Shown: positions 52,422-60,776 of the stretch, in pieces
Numbering within the stretch: position 1 is the first letter of the stretch
Layout: each line of letters opens with the position of its first letter
Source: Spirochaetaceae bacterium
GTDB lineage: Bacteria > Spirochaetota > Leptospiria > Leptospirales > Leptonemataceae
Length of the DNA stretch: 64,000 nucleotides
Direction of reading: 5' to 3'
NCBI GenBank assembly: GCA_002729885.1
Contig: PBUB01000027.1
Coordinates: 28,707-92,706, forward strand
Position numbers and translations under genes: made by a program
Notes under the pieces: generated by a model
Told to the model about the DNA's origin: nothing
What the model saw: the letters and a program-made list of their open reading frames with translations, nothing else
Database searches by the model: none

Positions 52422-53731
52422 TTAAGCTCCTCGATCTGTTCTATCTCTACGGGCACCCCTGAAGTGAGGTTCAGTGGCGCTCCTTCGGTGATGACAATGT
52501 CATCTTCTATGCGAATTCCTGTATTTCTGTATGCTTCCGGGATATCATCGTCCCCGGGAATATAAAGTCCTGGCTCTACGGTGCAGACCATTCCGGGCTC
52601 AAAGGGTCTGGGCTTGCCCTGAATATAATAACTACCCACATCATGCACATCGTAGCCAATCCAGTGACCGGTGCGATGCATATAGAATCGGCGAAAGCTT
52701 TTTTTCTCCAGGCATTCATCCTTGCTTTCTTTGATGAGTCCAAGCTCGATAAGGCCATCCACCAGAACAGACACTGCATCATCATGTACAGAATCCATGG
52801 TGGCGCCGGCTACGCTACTTGCTATGGCTTTCTGCTGAGACCTGAGAACAATGGAATAGAGTTCTTTTTGTGGTTCGGTAAATTTTTCATCCACAGGAAA
52901 CGTTCGTGTTACATCGGAATGAATATATCCTCTGGCGGCGGCCGCATCCATCAACACCAGATCTCCCTTTTGCAGCGTTTCATCGTTTTTGATATAATGA
53001 AGAATACACGCCCTTCCTCCACCGGCCACGATGGAAGGATAGGCTTCGATGGCATCGGATTTGCGAAATACATTATGTAGAATCGCTTCCAGTTCAAATT
53101 CACCCATACCAGGTTTTGCTGCGGCGATGATTTCCCGGTGGGCCCTGGCTGTAATCTCTGCTGTTTCCTGCATTCTCTGAATTTCCCACGAAGACTTCAC
53201 AAGTCTTAGCTCATGCAGGATCCGAGCTGGATGCACAACCCTTTCCGGACCCGAGGTGCCGGCCCGACCGCGGATAAGCAACTTTTGAGACAGACCCAGG
53301 ATCTCAGCATCCCTGCCGGCATCGCTACCATAGCCATAATAAAGCGCAGAAATGCCATTGATCCAGGATTCCAGATCTTTGTTCAAACCCTCCAGGTCGC
53401 GCACATCCTGAATTCCGGACATCTCCGCCGTTTCATCCAGATTCGGCTGTGGTCCTTCCCAGGTTTCTTTTTCTGGAGTGCCAGGCTTAACGTAAACGCA
53501 GGCCTTTTCCGGGCCCAGAACCAGGACTCCTTCCTCCACAGGAAGGCCTGTTAAATAGTAGAAATCGGAATCCTGACGAAAGCGATAATGCACATCGTTA
53601 GACATGATTCTGCGAGGCGCAGTATAGATCATCAGAACAGAGCCTGGATCCATCCGATCCTGGCAGGCCGACCTTCGCTGCTTCAGCTCTTCATGTGGAA
53701 TTTCCGGGCTAAATCGACCCATATCAGGCAT
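52415..53731 (-). CDS. pepP: Xaa-Pro aminopeptidase (M24B)
   Basis: Metallopeptidase removing an N-terminal residue before proline. An N-terminal AMP_N-type domain (YYLTGLPVEEGVLVL) precedes the pita-bread catalytic domain. Metal ligands are the two Asp in MDAAAARGYIHSDVTRTFP, the His in HRTGHWIGYDVHDVG, and Glu in VEPGLYIPG and RIEDD. At 438 residues it is full length. The ATG overlaps the folC stop by 8 bases (ATGCCTGA), and its own stop overlaps lgt. Confidence 0.95.
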   Translation of the reverse strand: MPDMGRFSPEIPHEELKQRRSACQDRMDPGSVLMIYTAPRRIMSNDVHYRFRQDSDFYYLTGLPVEEGVLVLGPEKACVYVKPGTPEKETWEGPQPNLDETAEMSGIQDVRDLEGLNKDLESWINGISALYYGYGSDAGRDAEILGLSQKLLIRGRAGTSGPERVVHPARILHELRLVKSSWEIQRMQETAEITARAHREIIAAAKPGMGEFELEAILHNVFRKSDAIEAYPSIVAGGGRACILHYIKNDETLQKGDLVLMDAAAARGYIHSDVTRTFPVDEKFTEPQKELYSIVLRSQQKAIASSVAGATMDSVHDDAVSVLVDGLIELGLIKESKDECLEKKSFRRFYMHRTGHWIGYDVHDVGSYYIQGKPRPFEPGMVCTVEPGLYIPGDDDIPEAYRNTGIRIEDDIVITEGAPLNLTSGVPVEIEQIEELKC

Positions 53732-55229
53732 GGACTATGTCACCGCCGAGAATTTCCAGAAATAAATCATAGATCCTGTAGCTGCCAGTAAACAGGATTG
53801 TTACTTCTTCTTCTGTTTGCACGGATTGCTTCTTATCTTTAGATGCATTCCTGGAGTGTCCATACTGCTTTGAATGCGCGCAATCCAGGAGAGTCTTTCG
53901 CAGCTGCGATGCAGAAAGAGAGGCGGAAAGCCGGTATACCGATGGTTTGACCCGGGAAGGGAAGTGACCATCGGCTTCGGTGCCGGGGACAGGATTCTTT
54001 GATGCAGTTGATTCTGAAAGCTCCCCGGTCGCCAGACCGGGAGTACCATACGTTTCAGCTTCCCGGGAATCTTCCAGTGAGTAATACCGGACTTCTTCCG
54101 GGATGTCTGCCAGACCCGGCCGTTCGATGCAGAAGATCACCGAAACGCCCAGCCATCTGGCTACCCGCAAAAAATGAGCATAGGAGCGATCTGGAAGTAT
54201 ACCCAGAACCAGCAAAGGAGGCGTTGAAAAGGATTTGAGTACAGTAAACAGGGATGCCGGATTATGGCCGGAATCATACATCCATCGAATTCCATAGCCT
54301 CTGTAATCCAGCATTCGGCCCGGAGGAGCCGGAACATCTGAGAAGCGAAATGACTGAATCTTTTCCTTGAGAAGCCGCAGAGATGGGCTGCTACCGGCGT
54401 CCTGGATTTGAGAACTCATTAATGGGTCAGCCAGCTGAGTGAGAATCCATTTCGCGAAAGCGAAATTCTCCTGAAGATAGTTCTGCCTGGCCGAGCCACC
54501 GGCTTCAAAGCAATGCACCTGGGCAGGAACTGCCTTTTCCTTTGAATTTGCGGATGGATCTTCGTGGCCGGCCCGCTCCAGCAGATTTCTGGCCAGGTTT
54601 TCGTATCGTTCTTCCATTAAAAAGATATACCTGGCACTTTTTCCTGCGATACCCAGCTTCTCCTGGAATATGGCTTCTCTGGTATTTCCCAGCAACTTCG
54701 TATGATCCAGAGCTATGCGAGTGACTATTACTATATCTGGATCGCAAAGTCCGGATGCATCCAGTCTGCCTCCCAGGCCCGCTTCATAGATCTGCACAGG
54801 AATACTGCTGGCCTGGAAGAGTTCTATGGCAAGCAGAGTCAGTAGTTCGAAATAGCTCAGACTGTGCCACAGGTCCGCATCCCAATCCATAAAGGAGCTT
54901 CGCAGAGCGAGATAGGCGTGGTTCAGATCTGTCTGGCCGGATTTGCCTTCAATCTGTATCCGTTCACTGTAATGTTCCAGATGTGGGCTGCTGTAGACAC
55001 CGGTCTGGATACCTGATGACAGAAGCAGCGATGAGAGATAATGGCTAACGGAGCCCTTTCCATTGGTGCCCACCACCGAGATTCGCAGTCCATTCTTTCG
55101 TGGCCAGTGATGGATTGCAAATTCCTTGAGTTGAATCAGTCGTCGGCCAAATTCTTCCGGCGCGAACTGACGATTCTTTTCCGGATTGATCCTGGTCTCA
55201 AGGTCCTGGTCCAGATTCATGCCGCTCAT
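53724..55229 (-). CDS. folC: Folylpolyglutamate/dihydrofolate synthase
   Basis: Mur-ligase-family enzyme adding glutamate to folates. The P-loop is SVVGTNGKGSVSHYL (about 51-65), followed by YSSPHLEHYSERIQI and EAGLGGRLDAS, the family metal and substrate motifs; DHTKLLGNTREAIFQEKLGI is also typical. The C-terminal domain carries a low-complexity stretch (about 390-450, Ser/Glu/Gly-rich) not found in ordinary FolC. At 501 residues it is long because of it. It overlaps aroE by ATGA. Confidence 0.9.
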   Translation of the reverse strand: MSGMNLDQDLETRINPEKNRQFAPEEFGRRLIQLKEFAIHHWPRKNGLRISVVGTNGKGSVSHYLSSLLLSSGIQTGVYSSPHLEHYSERIQIEGKSGQTDLNHAYLALRSSFMDWDADLWHSLSYFELLTLLAIELFQASSIPVQIYEAGLGGRLDASGLCDPDIVIVTRIALDHTKLLGNTREAIFQEKLGIAGKSARYIFLMEERYENLARNLLERAGHEDPSANSKEKAVPAQVHCFEAGGSARQNYLQENFAFAKWILTQLADPLMSSQIQDAGSSPSLRLLKEKIQSFRFSDVPAPPGRMLDYRGYGIRWMYDSGHNPASLFTVLKSFSTPPLLVLGILPDRSYAHFLRVARWLGVSVIFCIERPGLADIPEEVRYYSLEDSREAETYGTPGLATGELSESTASKNPVPGTEADGHFPSRVKPSVYRLSASLSASQLRKTLLDCAHSKQYGHSRNASKDKKQSVQTEEEVTILFTGSYRIYDLFLEILGGDIVHA

Positions 55230-56287
55230 TTCTTTGATTTGAGATCTTTGCGAAGCAGCTTCTCCCAGCGTTCTACCGGAGGCTCCTTTCCTGTAAACCA
55301 GCGAAACTGAAACACAGCTTGATACAAGAGCATGCTGTAGCCGTACACTACTTTGCAGCCTTTCTTCTTTGCCAGCGAGAGCAGGGGAGTCTCCATAGGA
55401 CTGTACACAATATCAAACACTGTAGTGTTTATATCGATCAGGTCCGGGTTCACTGGCAGATTTTTCGCCTTTGACGTATTTCCCTTTTTGCCGGACGTCT
55501 TCGACTGCATCCCCAGCGGAGTGGTCTGGATTAGTATATCTGGATGACGCAGGTTTTCTAATGGGCTTTCCCTGACGGTCACCTTCCCTCCGGTCGCACT
55601 GGAAGATTTTGCTATTCTGGTCTTGAGCGAATGGTTGCGGGCACTAACGTTCTGTCCGGTACCTCCGGATTTTTTCTCCGTTGAAGGAAGGCCTGCGGCT
55701 CCATCTTCCAGAGCTTGAATGGAGGCCCGGGGAAATTGTTTCTTTAGATCTCGAATGAAACTCTTGATCCTGGTCGGATTGCGACCTGTGATCCAGAGCT
55801 CCGCCGGTTTTTCCGAAATCAGAAGCTGCGCCGCAATGGCGCGAGAGGATCCGCCGTAGCCACAGATCACCACGGATTTTCCCTGGATTCTGGATATATT
55901 CTTGAGTGCCTGGATTGCCCCGGGACCATCGGAGTTTCTGGCCTCGATCTGGATTTCGTCACCACTACGTTTAAAAAGCAACGTATTGCTGGCGCCGCAG
56001 ATGCGACTCAGTGGATCCGAGCTATCTGCCATTCGATAGGCCCAGATCTTATGAGGGATAGTTACCGAAAGTCCTCCCAGATCAAGATTCTGCAGAGTCC
56101 GCTTCAGGAAAGGTCCGGTCTCTTTTACATCCAGAGGAATATACACAGCTGGATAATCTACGCTTTTAAAGGCCATGTTATGCAGCAAAGGACTTAAAGA
56201 ATGCTGCACCGGATGCCCCAATATACCAAAGACCCTGGTGTTTCCCCGGATTTCCATCTCCGGTAATTCTCTGCAAATTGCTGCCAT
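55226..56287 (-). CDS. aroE: Shikimate dehydrogenase
   Basis: NADP-dependent reduction of 3-dehydroshikimate in aromatic amino acid synthesis. HSLSP (substrate Ser pair), TIPHK (catalytic Lys80), ARNSDGPG (Asp120) and GYGGSSRA (nucleotide loop) are visible, with TTPLGM and the C-terminal Gln in YQAVFQF. Between about 195 and 240 an insert rich in Ser, Lys and Gly enlarges it to 353 residues against about 280 for the family. Met1 and Met11 are both possible starts. The first gene of a five-gene operon. Confidence 0.9.
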   Translation of the reverse strand: MAAICRELPEMEIRGNTRVFGILGHPVQHSLSPLLHNMAFKSVDYPAVYIPLDVKETGPFLKRTLQNLDLGGLSVTIPHKIWAYRMADSSDPLSRICGASNTLLFKRSGDEIQIEARNSDGPGAIQALKNISRIQGKSVVICGYGGSSRAIAAQLLISEKPAELWITGRNPTRIKSFIRDLKKQFPRASIQALEDGAAGLPSTEKKSGGTGQNVSARNHSLKTRIAKSSSATGGKVTVRESPLENLRHPDILIQTTPLGMQSKTSGKKGNTSKAKNLPVNPDLIDINTTVFDIVYSPMETPLLSLAKKKGCKVVYGYSMLLYQAVFQFRWFTGKEPPVERWEKLLRKDLKSKK

Positions 56288-56339
56288 GTAAATTCTTATT
56301 TACTCAAAGGCACCGCCTAAAAAGGTTAACTGGATTCGC

Positions 56340-56678
56340 ATGGAATGGTTTATTGATTTTCTACTGATTGTCCGAGATCTGTTTGTTTATGGGCTTTGCG
56401 GTCTGGCCGCCGCCTATTACTACTACTTCAGATTGAATCGAGATTTGCTGGGGGGCTTCTGGGGAGCTACCCTGATAGGCACCATTGGCGCTGTGCTGGT
56501 GGTGGTCATCGCAAACATCAAGAACTGGTTTCCTCAAGTAGTGAATTTTCTGATGATTCCCAAATGGGAGAACATTCCCCTGGCCCGGGTAAACATCATT
56601 GCAGCACTTATCGGATCCTTTCTGTTCCTTTACGTTCTGAATCGTATAAACCACGATAAAGAACGCCGTAGAAACTGA
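56340..56678 (+). CDS. Small three-helix membrane protein, unrecognised
   Basis: A 112-residue protein with helices near 5-30, 38-60 and 82-102, and a Tyr cluster (AAAYYYYFRLNRD) after the first helix. The C-terminus is basic. Resembles conserved hypothetical integral membrane proteins of spirochetes, but I cannot name the family. It is divergent from aroE, 52 bases apart. Confidence 0.6.
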   Translation: MEWFIDFLLIVRDLFVYGLCGLAAAYYYYFRLNRDLLGGFWGATLIGTIGAVLVVVIANIKNWFPQVVNFLMIPKWENIPLARVNIIAALIGSFLFLYVLNRINHDKERRRN

Positions 56679-56706
56679 GAATTGGATAGCTCTTGGAAGC
56701 TCTCAG

Positions 56707-56759
56707 CGGAGAGGATGCCATCTTTGAATTAACCGCTTCATTAAGCGGATTTCTCTCCG
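56707..56759 (+). terminator. Nested double hairpin between convergent genes
   Basis: An outer inverted repeat (CGGAGAG at 56707-56713 with CTCTCCG at 56753-56759) encloses an inner perfect hairpin (CCGCTT, CATT loop, AAGCGG at 56733-56748). It follows the small membrane protein gene by 28 bases. No T-run follows, so a structured 3' end or a small RNA element is as likely as a terminator. The rest of 56760-56935 shows nothing I can name. Confidence 0.4.
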
Positions 56760-56935
56760 TATGTAATTGCATCCCGCCAGGAAGGCATTCCTCCCAAAAA
56801 AAGAATTCCTTAAACAAACCAGAGAAATGAAACCGCAGCTTCAGACGGAGCTTTCGGGTTTCCGCGTCCACTGGAGGGGAATTTTGACTGTTCAGGCAAT
56901 TTCTTCTCCTGCTTTGCCTGTTTTTCCTGCTATCC

Positions 56936-57301
56936 TTAGCTGTCCTTTTGCGGCGGCACGCCGTAGAGATTTGCGGAGCCAGCCGGTGTTCCTGGATTGG
57001 CTCCTGCTCCTCCTGGAAGGGAAACGACTCTGGCTCGAGCCCGGGACTGTCTGTCCAGCTCATCGATTCTTACAATGCTGTGCATGGGCAGGATGATTCG
57101 TTTAGTATCTTCAAATTCCTTGCGCAGGCCGTCTTCGGTAGGATCCACCAGTACCTGGGATTTCTCGCCAAATACCAAATCCCGGATTTCCAGAAAGCCA
57201 AACAGATCGCTGGCTTCTACCTCCCGGGCAAGAATCTCATAGGATTTACCCTGGTTCATAAAGATTACTCTAAACAGGCTGCGTGATCCGTTCTGGCTCA
57301 T
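56936..57301 (-). CDS. DUF1820 family protein
   Basis: A 121-residue protein. FRVIFMNQGKSYEILAREVEASDLFGFLEIRDLVFGEKSQVLVDP and the following LRKEFEDTKRIILPMHSIVRIDEL match DUF1820 along its full length; the Gly/Pro-rich C-terminal tail is extra. Function unknown. No Shine-Dalgarno is visible; a perfect hairpin ends five bases upstream of the ATG on the leader. Confidence 0.8.
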   Translation of the reverse strand: MSQNGSRSLFRVIFMNQGKSYEILAREVEASDLFGFLEIRDLVFGEKSQVLVDPTEDGLRKEFEDTKRIILPMHSIVRIDELDRQSRARARVVSLPGGAGANPGTPAGSANLYGVPPQKDS

Positions 57302-57306
57302 AGGTC

Positions 57307-57331
57307 CAGGGCCTATCCGGGTTGGGCCCTG
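57307..57331 (-). promoter_or_regulatory. Hairpin at the DUF1820 ribosome binding region
   Basis: Perfect 7-bp inverted repeat (CAGGGCC and GGCCCTG, 11-base loop), its 3' arm five bases from the start codon on the minus strand. It occupies the place of a ribosome binding site, so it may control translation (inference). Confidence 0.35.
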
Positions 57332-57458
57332 TCAAGTCTGACCATTTCTGCTGAGTGCTTTCCTGATTTCTGGGGCCCCGGGGAATGCCGGGTCGGTAGA
57401 AGTCTACGGCAGGCCCTGGATTATCCACGAATTATCCCGCCAGAACCATCTCATATAC

Positions 57459-57485
57459 TAATGGAATTTTCTGATTTCCCGATGT
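57459..57485 (+). promoter_or_regulatory. Candidate sigma-28 (FliA-type) promoter of fliD
   Basis: TAAT at 57459-57462, a 15-base spacer, and CCCGATGT at 57478-57485, against the consensus TAAA-N15-GCCGATAA. The spacing is exact and the CCGAT core is present. It lies about 37 bases before the fliD start, and fliD is a late flagellar gene in many bacteria. Confidence 0.4.
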
Positions 57486-57522
57486 ACACTACTGAGGGGC
57501 CCCGGGCCCGGAAGGAGCAACC

Positions 57523-59580
57523 ATGCCAGCACCAGCCATTTTCCAGAACAATGCCGGAGTAAATCCCGGTGAAATGATCGAGAAACTTATGAAAGCGGAG
57601 CGTATGCCTCTGCTTCGTCTGGAAGAAGACATCGCTCGCAGCAAAGTTGAGATCAAGGCCTTTGAAGAACTACGCAATCGCGCCAGAAAGCTTTCCGATG
57701 CCAGTCGGGATCTGTATTCCTTTGCCGGCCCCTTTGCTACCAAATCTGTGGTATCCTCGGATCCAGGAGCCATTACAGGGGAGGCTGCGCCGGATGTGGA
57801 TCCTGGGTCCCAGGAAGTGGAAATCCTGGAGCTGGCTACCAAACATCAAATCACCAGCCGTCAGCTTTCCCGAAAAGAGACTCTGCCAAAAGGTAAATTT
57901 ACCATCAATGTAGGGGCCAAAGAAATCAACGTGGATTTTCCAGGGGGCGGCGTTGTGGATCTGGAACGTGCGCTGAAAGGTCAGGCCGGCCAGGATTATG
58001 AAGTAAGTGTAATTAATATCGATGCCAACAACGCTCTGATCTCTCTTCGATCCTCGGTAAGCGGTTCCGACGGTGCATTCAGCTTTTCCGATCCGGATGG
58101 AATCCTGAAACAGGCAGGATTCATTGGAGACAAGAAGGTAGAAAAGAAATCCTCGGAAGACATCGCCTTCGAGCAAAGCAAGATTAAGGCCCCGGCGGAT
58201 TCCAAATACAAAGTATCCCCGGATGCAAAGGAACTTACCCTGGAAAATGGAAGCGAAGCCAGCCTGAGTGTTTCGTTCGAGCCCGGCGTAATCTCTCTTT
58301 CCGTTACCGGTGAAAATGCCAGCGATCCGCAGGCGAATCCATCTGAGAACGCTTCGGAAACCGAACGGCGCAAGGTGCGAACAGAAAGCACCCGTCCGGG
58401 ACCTGACGTAGAAGTGGAAGCAGGGGACATCAAGTTTCCTGCGGCTGATATTGAAAGAACCAGAACTGTGAAAGAAGATAAACCTTCGCAGGATAAACCA
58501 GGAAAGGCCAGTCAGAGTCCAGGAATTGTGACTGTATTTTTCGAATCCGGAGGATCTGCGCAAAAAAGACAGTTCCAGGTAACCGAGAATGGTCCCATGC
58601 AAATTCCGGTACAGGATCTGCCGGAAGGAAGCAAGATTACATCCATTGGCTTTGATGCGAATGAAGGGTCCAGCATGGTTGTGAGAGATGTTCGCATCGA
58701 CACTACTAAAACAGATGCAGCGTTCGGTCCTCTGAATGAAACTCAACCCGCTAAAGATGCCAAACTCAAGATGAATGGCATAGAGATTACCAGAAGTAGC
58801 AATTCCAATATTACAGATATTATTGAAGGGGCCAGTCTGACTCTGCATCGAACTACCAGTGGTCCGGTAGAAGTTACTGTGCAGGCAAACACAGAGCAGA
58901 TCAAGACCAAAATCGTCGCCTGGGTAGAAGCCTACAACGAATTGCTGAAGTTTGTAAAAGAAAATGATCAATTTGTAAAGAGCGATGAATTCGAAATGAA
59001 TCGTTCTTCAGATCCCAACGGAGATATTCGAGATGGGTATCGCCAGCTGAAGGACCGATCAGGAATTTTTGCCGGAGACCCTACCACCAGACAGATCATA
59101 AGCACTCTTCAGGTTCTGGTAGCATCTTCCTATCCTTCATTGAGTGAGCCAGATTATCGAGTACTGGCACAAATCGGAATCACTACCGGTGATGTGGGAG
59201 CTAAATGGTCCGATATCAAAGACGGCTATCTTCGAGTGGATGAAGGGAAACTTACAAAAGCGCTGAGCGATTCTCCTCAAAGTGTAAAAGATCTGTTCGC
59301 CTCGGATCTGAACGAAGATGCCATTACAGACAACGGGGTGGCTTTCAAAATGAATGAAACCCTGAAGCCCTATGTTCAGTTCTCTGGCGGTCTGATCACG
59401 GCTCGCATTGAAACGATAAAAAGCCGAATTGATCAGAAGAAAGAGGCCATTGCCAGCAAGGAAAGAAGCCTGGCCCAGAAGGAACAGCAGCTTCGGGAGA
59501 AGTTCGGTCGTATGGAAAGTTCCATTCGAGAGGCCCGATCCCAGTCCGAATATCTGAAAAGTAAGCTGGGAACTCCCTGA
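57523..59580 (+). CDS. fliD: Flagellar hook-associated protein 2 (filament cap)
   Basis: Caps the growing filament tip; in spirochetes the flagella lie in the periplasm. A 685-residue FliD: the N-terminal helical domain (GEMIEKLMKAERMPLLRLEEDIARSK), the D2/D3 beta domains, and the C-terminal FliD_C part (IVAWVEAYNELLKFVKEND, GITTGDVGAKW, DEGKLTKALSDSPQSVKDLFA) ending in a coiled coil (about 625-680). The middle (about 225-330) is a charged, Ser/Glu/Pro-rich variable region. AAGGAG lies six bases before the ATG. The first gene of a four-gene unit. Confidence 0.9.
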   Translation: MPAPAIFQNNAGVNPGEMIEKLMKAERMPLLRLEEDIARSKVEIKAFEELRNRARKLSDASRDLYSFAGPFATKSVVSSDPGAITGEAAPDVDPGSQEVEILELATKHQITSRQLSRKETLPKGKFTINVGAKEINVDFPGGGVVDLERALKGQAGQDYEVSVINIDANNALISLRSSVSGSDGAFSFSDPDGILKQAGFIGDKKVEKKSSEDIAFEQSKIKAPADSKYKVSPDAKELTLENGSEASLSVSFEPGVISLSVTGENASDPQANPSENASETERRKVRTESTRPGPDVEVEAGDIKFPAADIERTRTVKEDKPSQDKPGKASQSPGIVTVFFESGGSAQKRQFQVTENGPMQIPVQDLPEGSKITSIGFDANEGSSMVVRDVRIDTTKTDAAFGPLNETQPAKDAKLKMNGIEITRSSNSNITDIIEGASLTLHRTTSGPVEVTVQANTEQIKTKIVAWVEAYNELLKFVKENDQFVKSDEFEMNRSSDPNGDIRDGYRQLKDRSGIFAGDPTTRQIISTLQVLVASSYPSLSEPDYRVLAQIGITTGDVGAKWSDIKDGYLRVDEGKLTKALSDSPQSVKDLFASDLNEDAITDNGVAFKMNETLKPYVQFSGGLITARIETIKSRIDQKKEAIASKERSLAQKEQQLREKFGRMESSIREARSQSEYLKSKLGTP

Positions 59581-59753
59581 TTTTTTATGCAGTTTTTCTG
59601 CAATGATTACGACATAATAAGCAGGTCCGCATAACAGCGGCCTGGCAATCGCCCCGGGGCACCAATGTGTTCAATCTGGCCATCAGTCAGTGGACGTAGC
59701 GGCAAGTCTGAAAGCAAAAAGCCAGGAGTATGGGACTGAAGCGGAGGAAAGCC

Positions 59754-60755
59754 ATGAATATCTATGTTAACGATCAGAAACTGGACGCATCATTGAACGA
59801 AGAAAAGACCCTGCGAGAGGTGTACGATGCTGTGGATCAGTGGACTCGCAATCAAAATCACTACATTATGAATCTCCTGGTGGATAATCAGGAAGTGGCC
59901 CCCTCCAGGCTGGACTCCATGGATCTACAGCAGGTTCAACGAATGGACTTCACCGTAGCCGATCATGACCATTTCATTGTAGAAGCGGCCCATGAGCTGG
60001 ACAGGTATCTGGATCAGGTTGGCTCCTTTCTGTTTCAAAAGGAATATCTATCTGCGGCTCAAATGCAGGATCTTCATGAAGGGTATCAGTGGATCGATCA
60101 GGCAGTGAACAGTCTGGCCGGATTGCTAAACCTGGATCTGGAAAACCTGGTAGTGCCTCTGCCCGAAGGTCAGGTCTCAGCGCCCATCGCTCATACCATG
60201 AATGCTCTGAAAGTGAGCCTGGAAAACCTGGCAAACTCTGTAGAGCAGGGCAAAGATCAAAAGGAAGAGCTGGAAACGGTTCTGCTGCACATGCGTCCCA
60301 TAAAATCCATGTCCATGCGCCTTGCTCTGCAACTGGCAGCTCAGAGCGCCGGTATGGAAGAACTGGCGGAAGCTCTGGAACAGTTTGAAAGCAAGCTACC
60401 GGAATTCAAAGAAGAGATTGTTTCCATCAACGAGGATTTTCAGTCCGGAAAGGAAGTAAGAGCTCTGGAGAATCTGGACTCGGTGGTAGAAAAGCTCCAG
60501 GGATTCATGTCCTGCCTGTTTGCACTGGAAGCCAGATGCAAGAATGCAGGCATGGAAGAGGCTAACGTAGAAGGTAAGCCTTTTTCCCAGGCTGCTGCCG
60601 ATCTGATGGAGCTACTCAAGGATCTGTCCTCGGCACTGGAAGAAAACGACATTACTGCTGCCGGGGATATCCTGGAATATGAACTCACGGAAAAACTGGA
60701 TATGATCAGTCCCTTTCCAGTGGTTCTTCGAAATTTCGTTGTTGCCAGTAAATAG
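59754..60755 (+). CDS. Helical protein downstream of fliD, unrecognised
   Basis: About 333 residues, starting MNIYVNDQKLD behind GGAGGAAA (the frame opens 24 bases earlier without need). An N-terminal ubiquitin-like strand-helix part (1-70) is followed by long helices (about 80-320) rich in Leu, Glu and Gln. No family recognised. It occupies the position of fliS next to fliD but is much longer than FliS; a chaperone or export role is a guess from position. Confidence 0.65.
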   Translation: MNIYVNDQKLDASLNEEKTLREVYDAVDQWTRNQNHYIMNLLVDNQEVAPSRLDSMDLQQVQRMDFTVADHDHFIVEAAHELDRYLDQVGSFLFQKEYLSAAQMQDLHEGYQWIDQAVNSLAGLLNLDLENLVVPLPEGQVSAPIAHTMNALKVSLENLANSVEQGKDQKEELETVLLHMRPIKSMSMRLALQLAAQSAGMEELAEALEQFESKLPEFKEEIVSINEDFQSGKEVRALENLDSVVEKLQGFMSCLFALEARCKNAGMEEANVEGKPFSQAAADLMELLKDLSSALEENDITAAGDILEYELTEKLDMISPFPVVLRNFVVASK

Positions 60756-60776
60756 CAAAAGCAGGCCTGTCTCATT

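Noticed and set aside
56608..57063. A 151-codon minus-strand frame upstream of and overlapping DUF1820
   Set aside because: It overlaps the end of DUF1820 in another frame and the nested hairpin, and its translation has no protein-like pattern.
57670..58971. A 433-codon open frame antisense to fliD
   Set aside because: It lies entirely within a convincing fliD, starts without a ribosome binding site, and its Phe-, Ile- and Gly-rich translation looks like the shadow of a charged coding strand.
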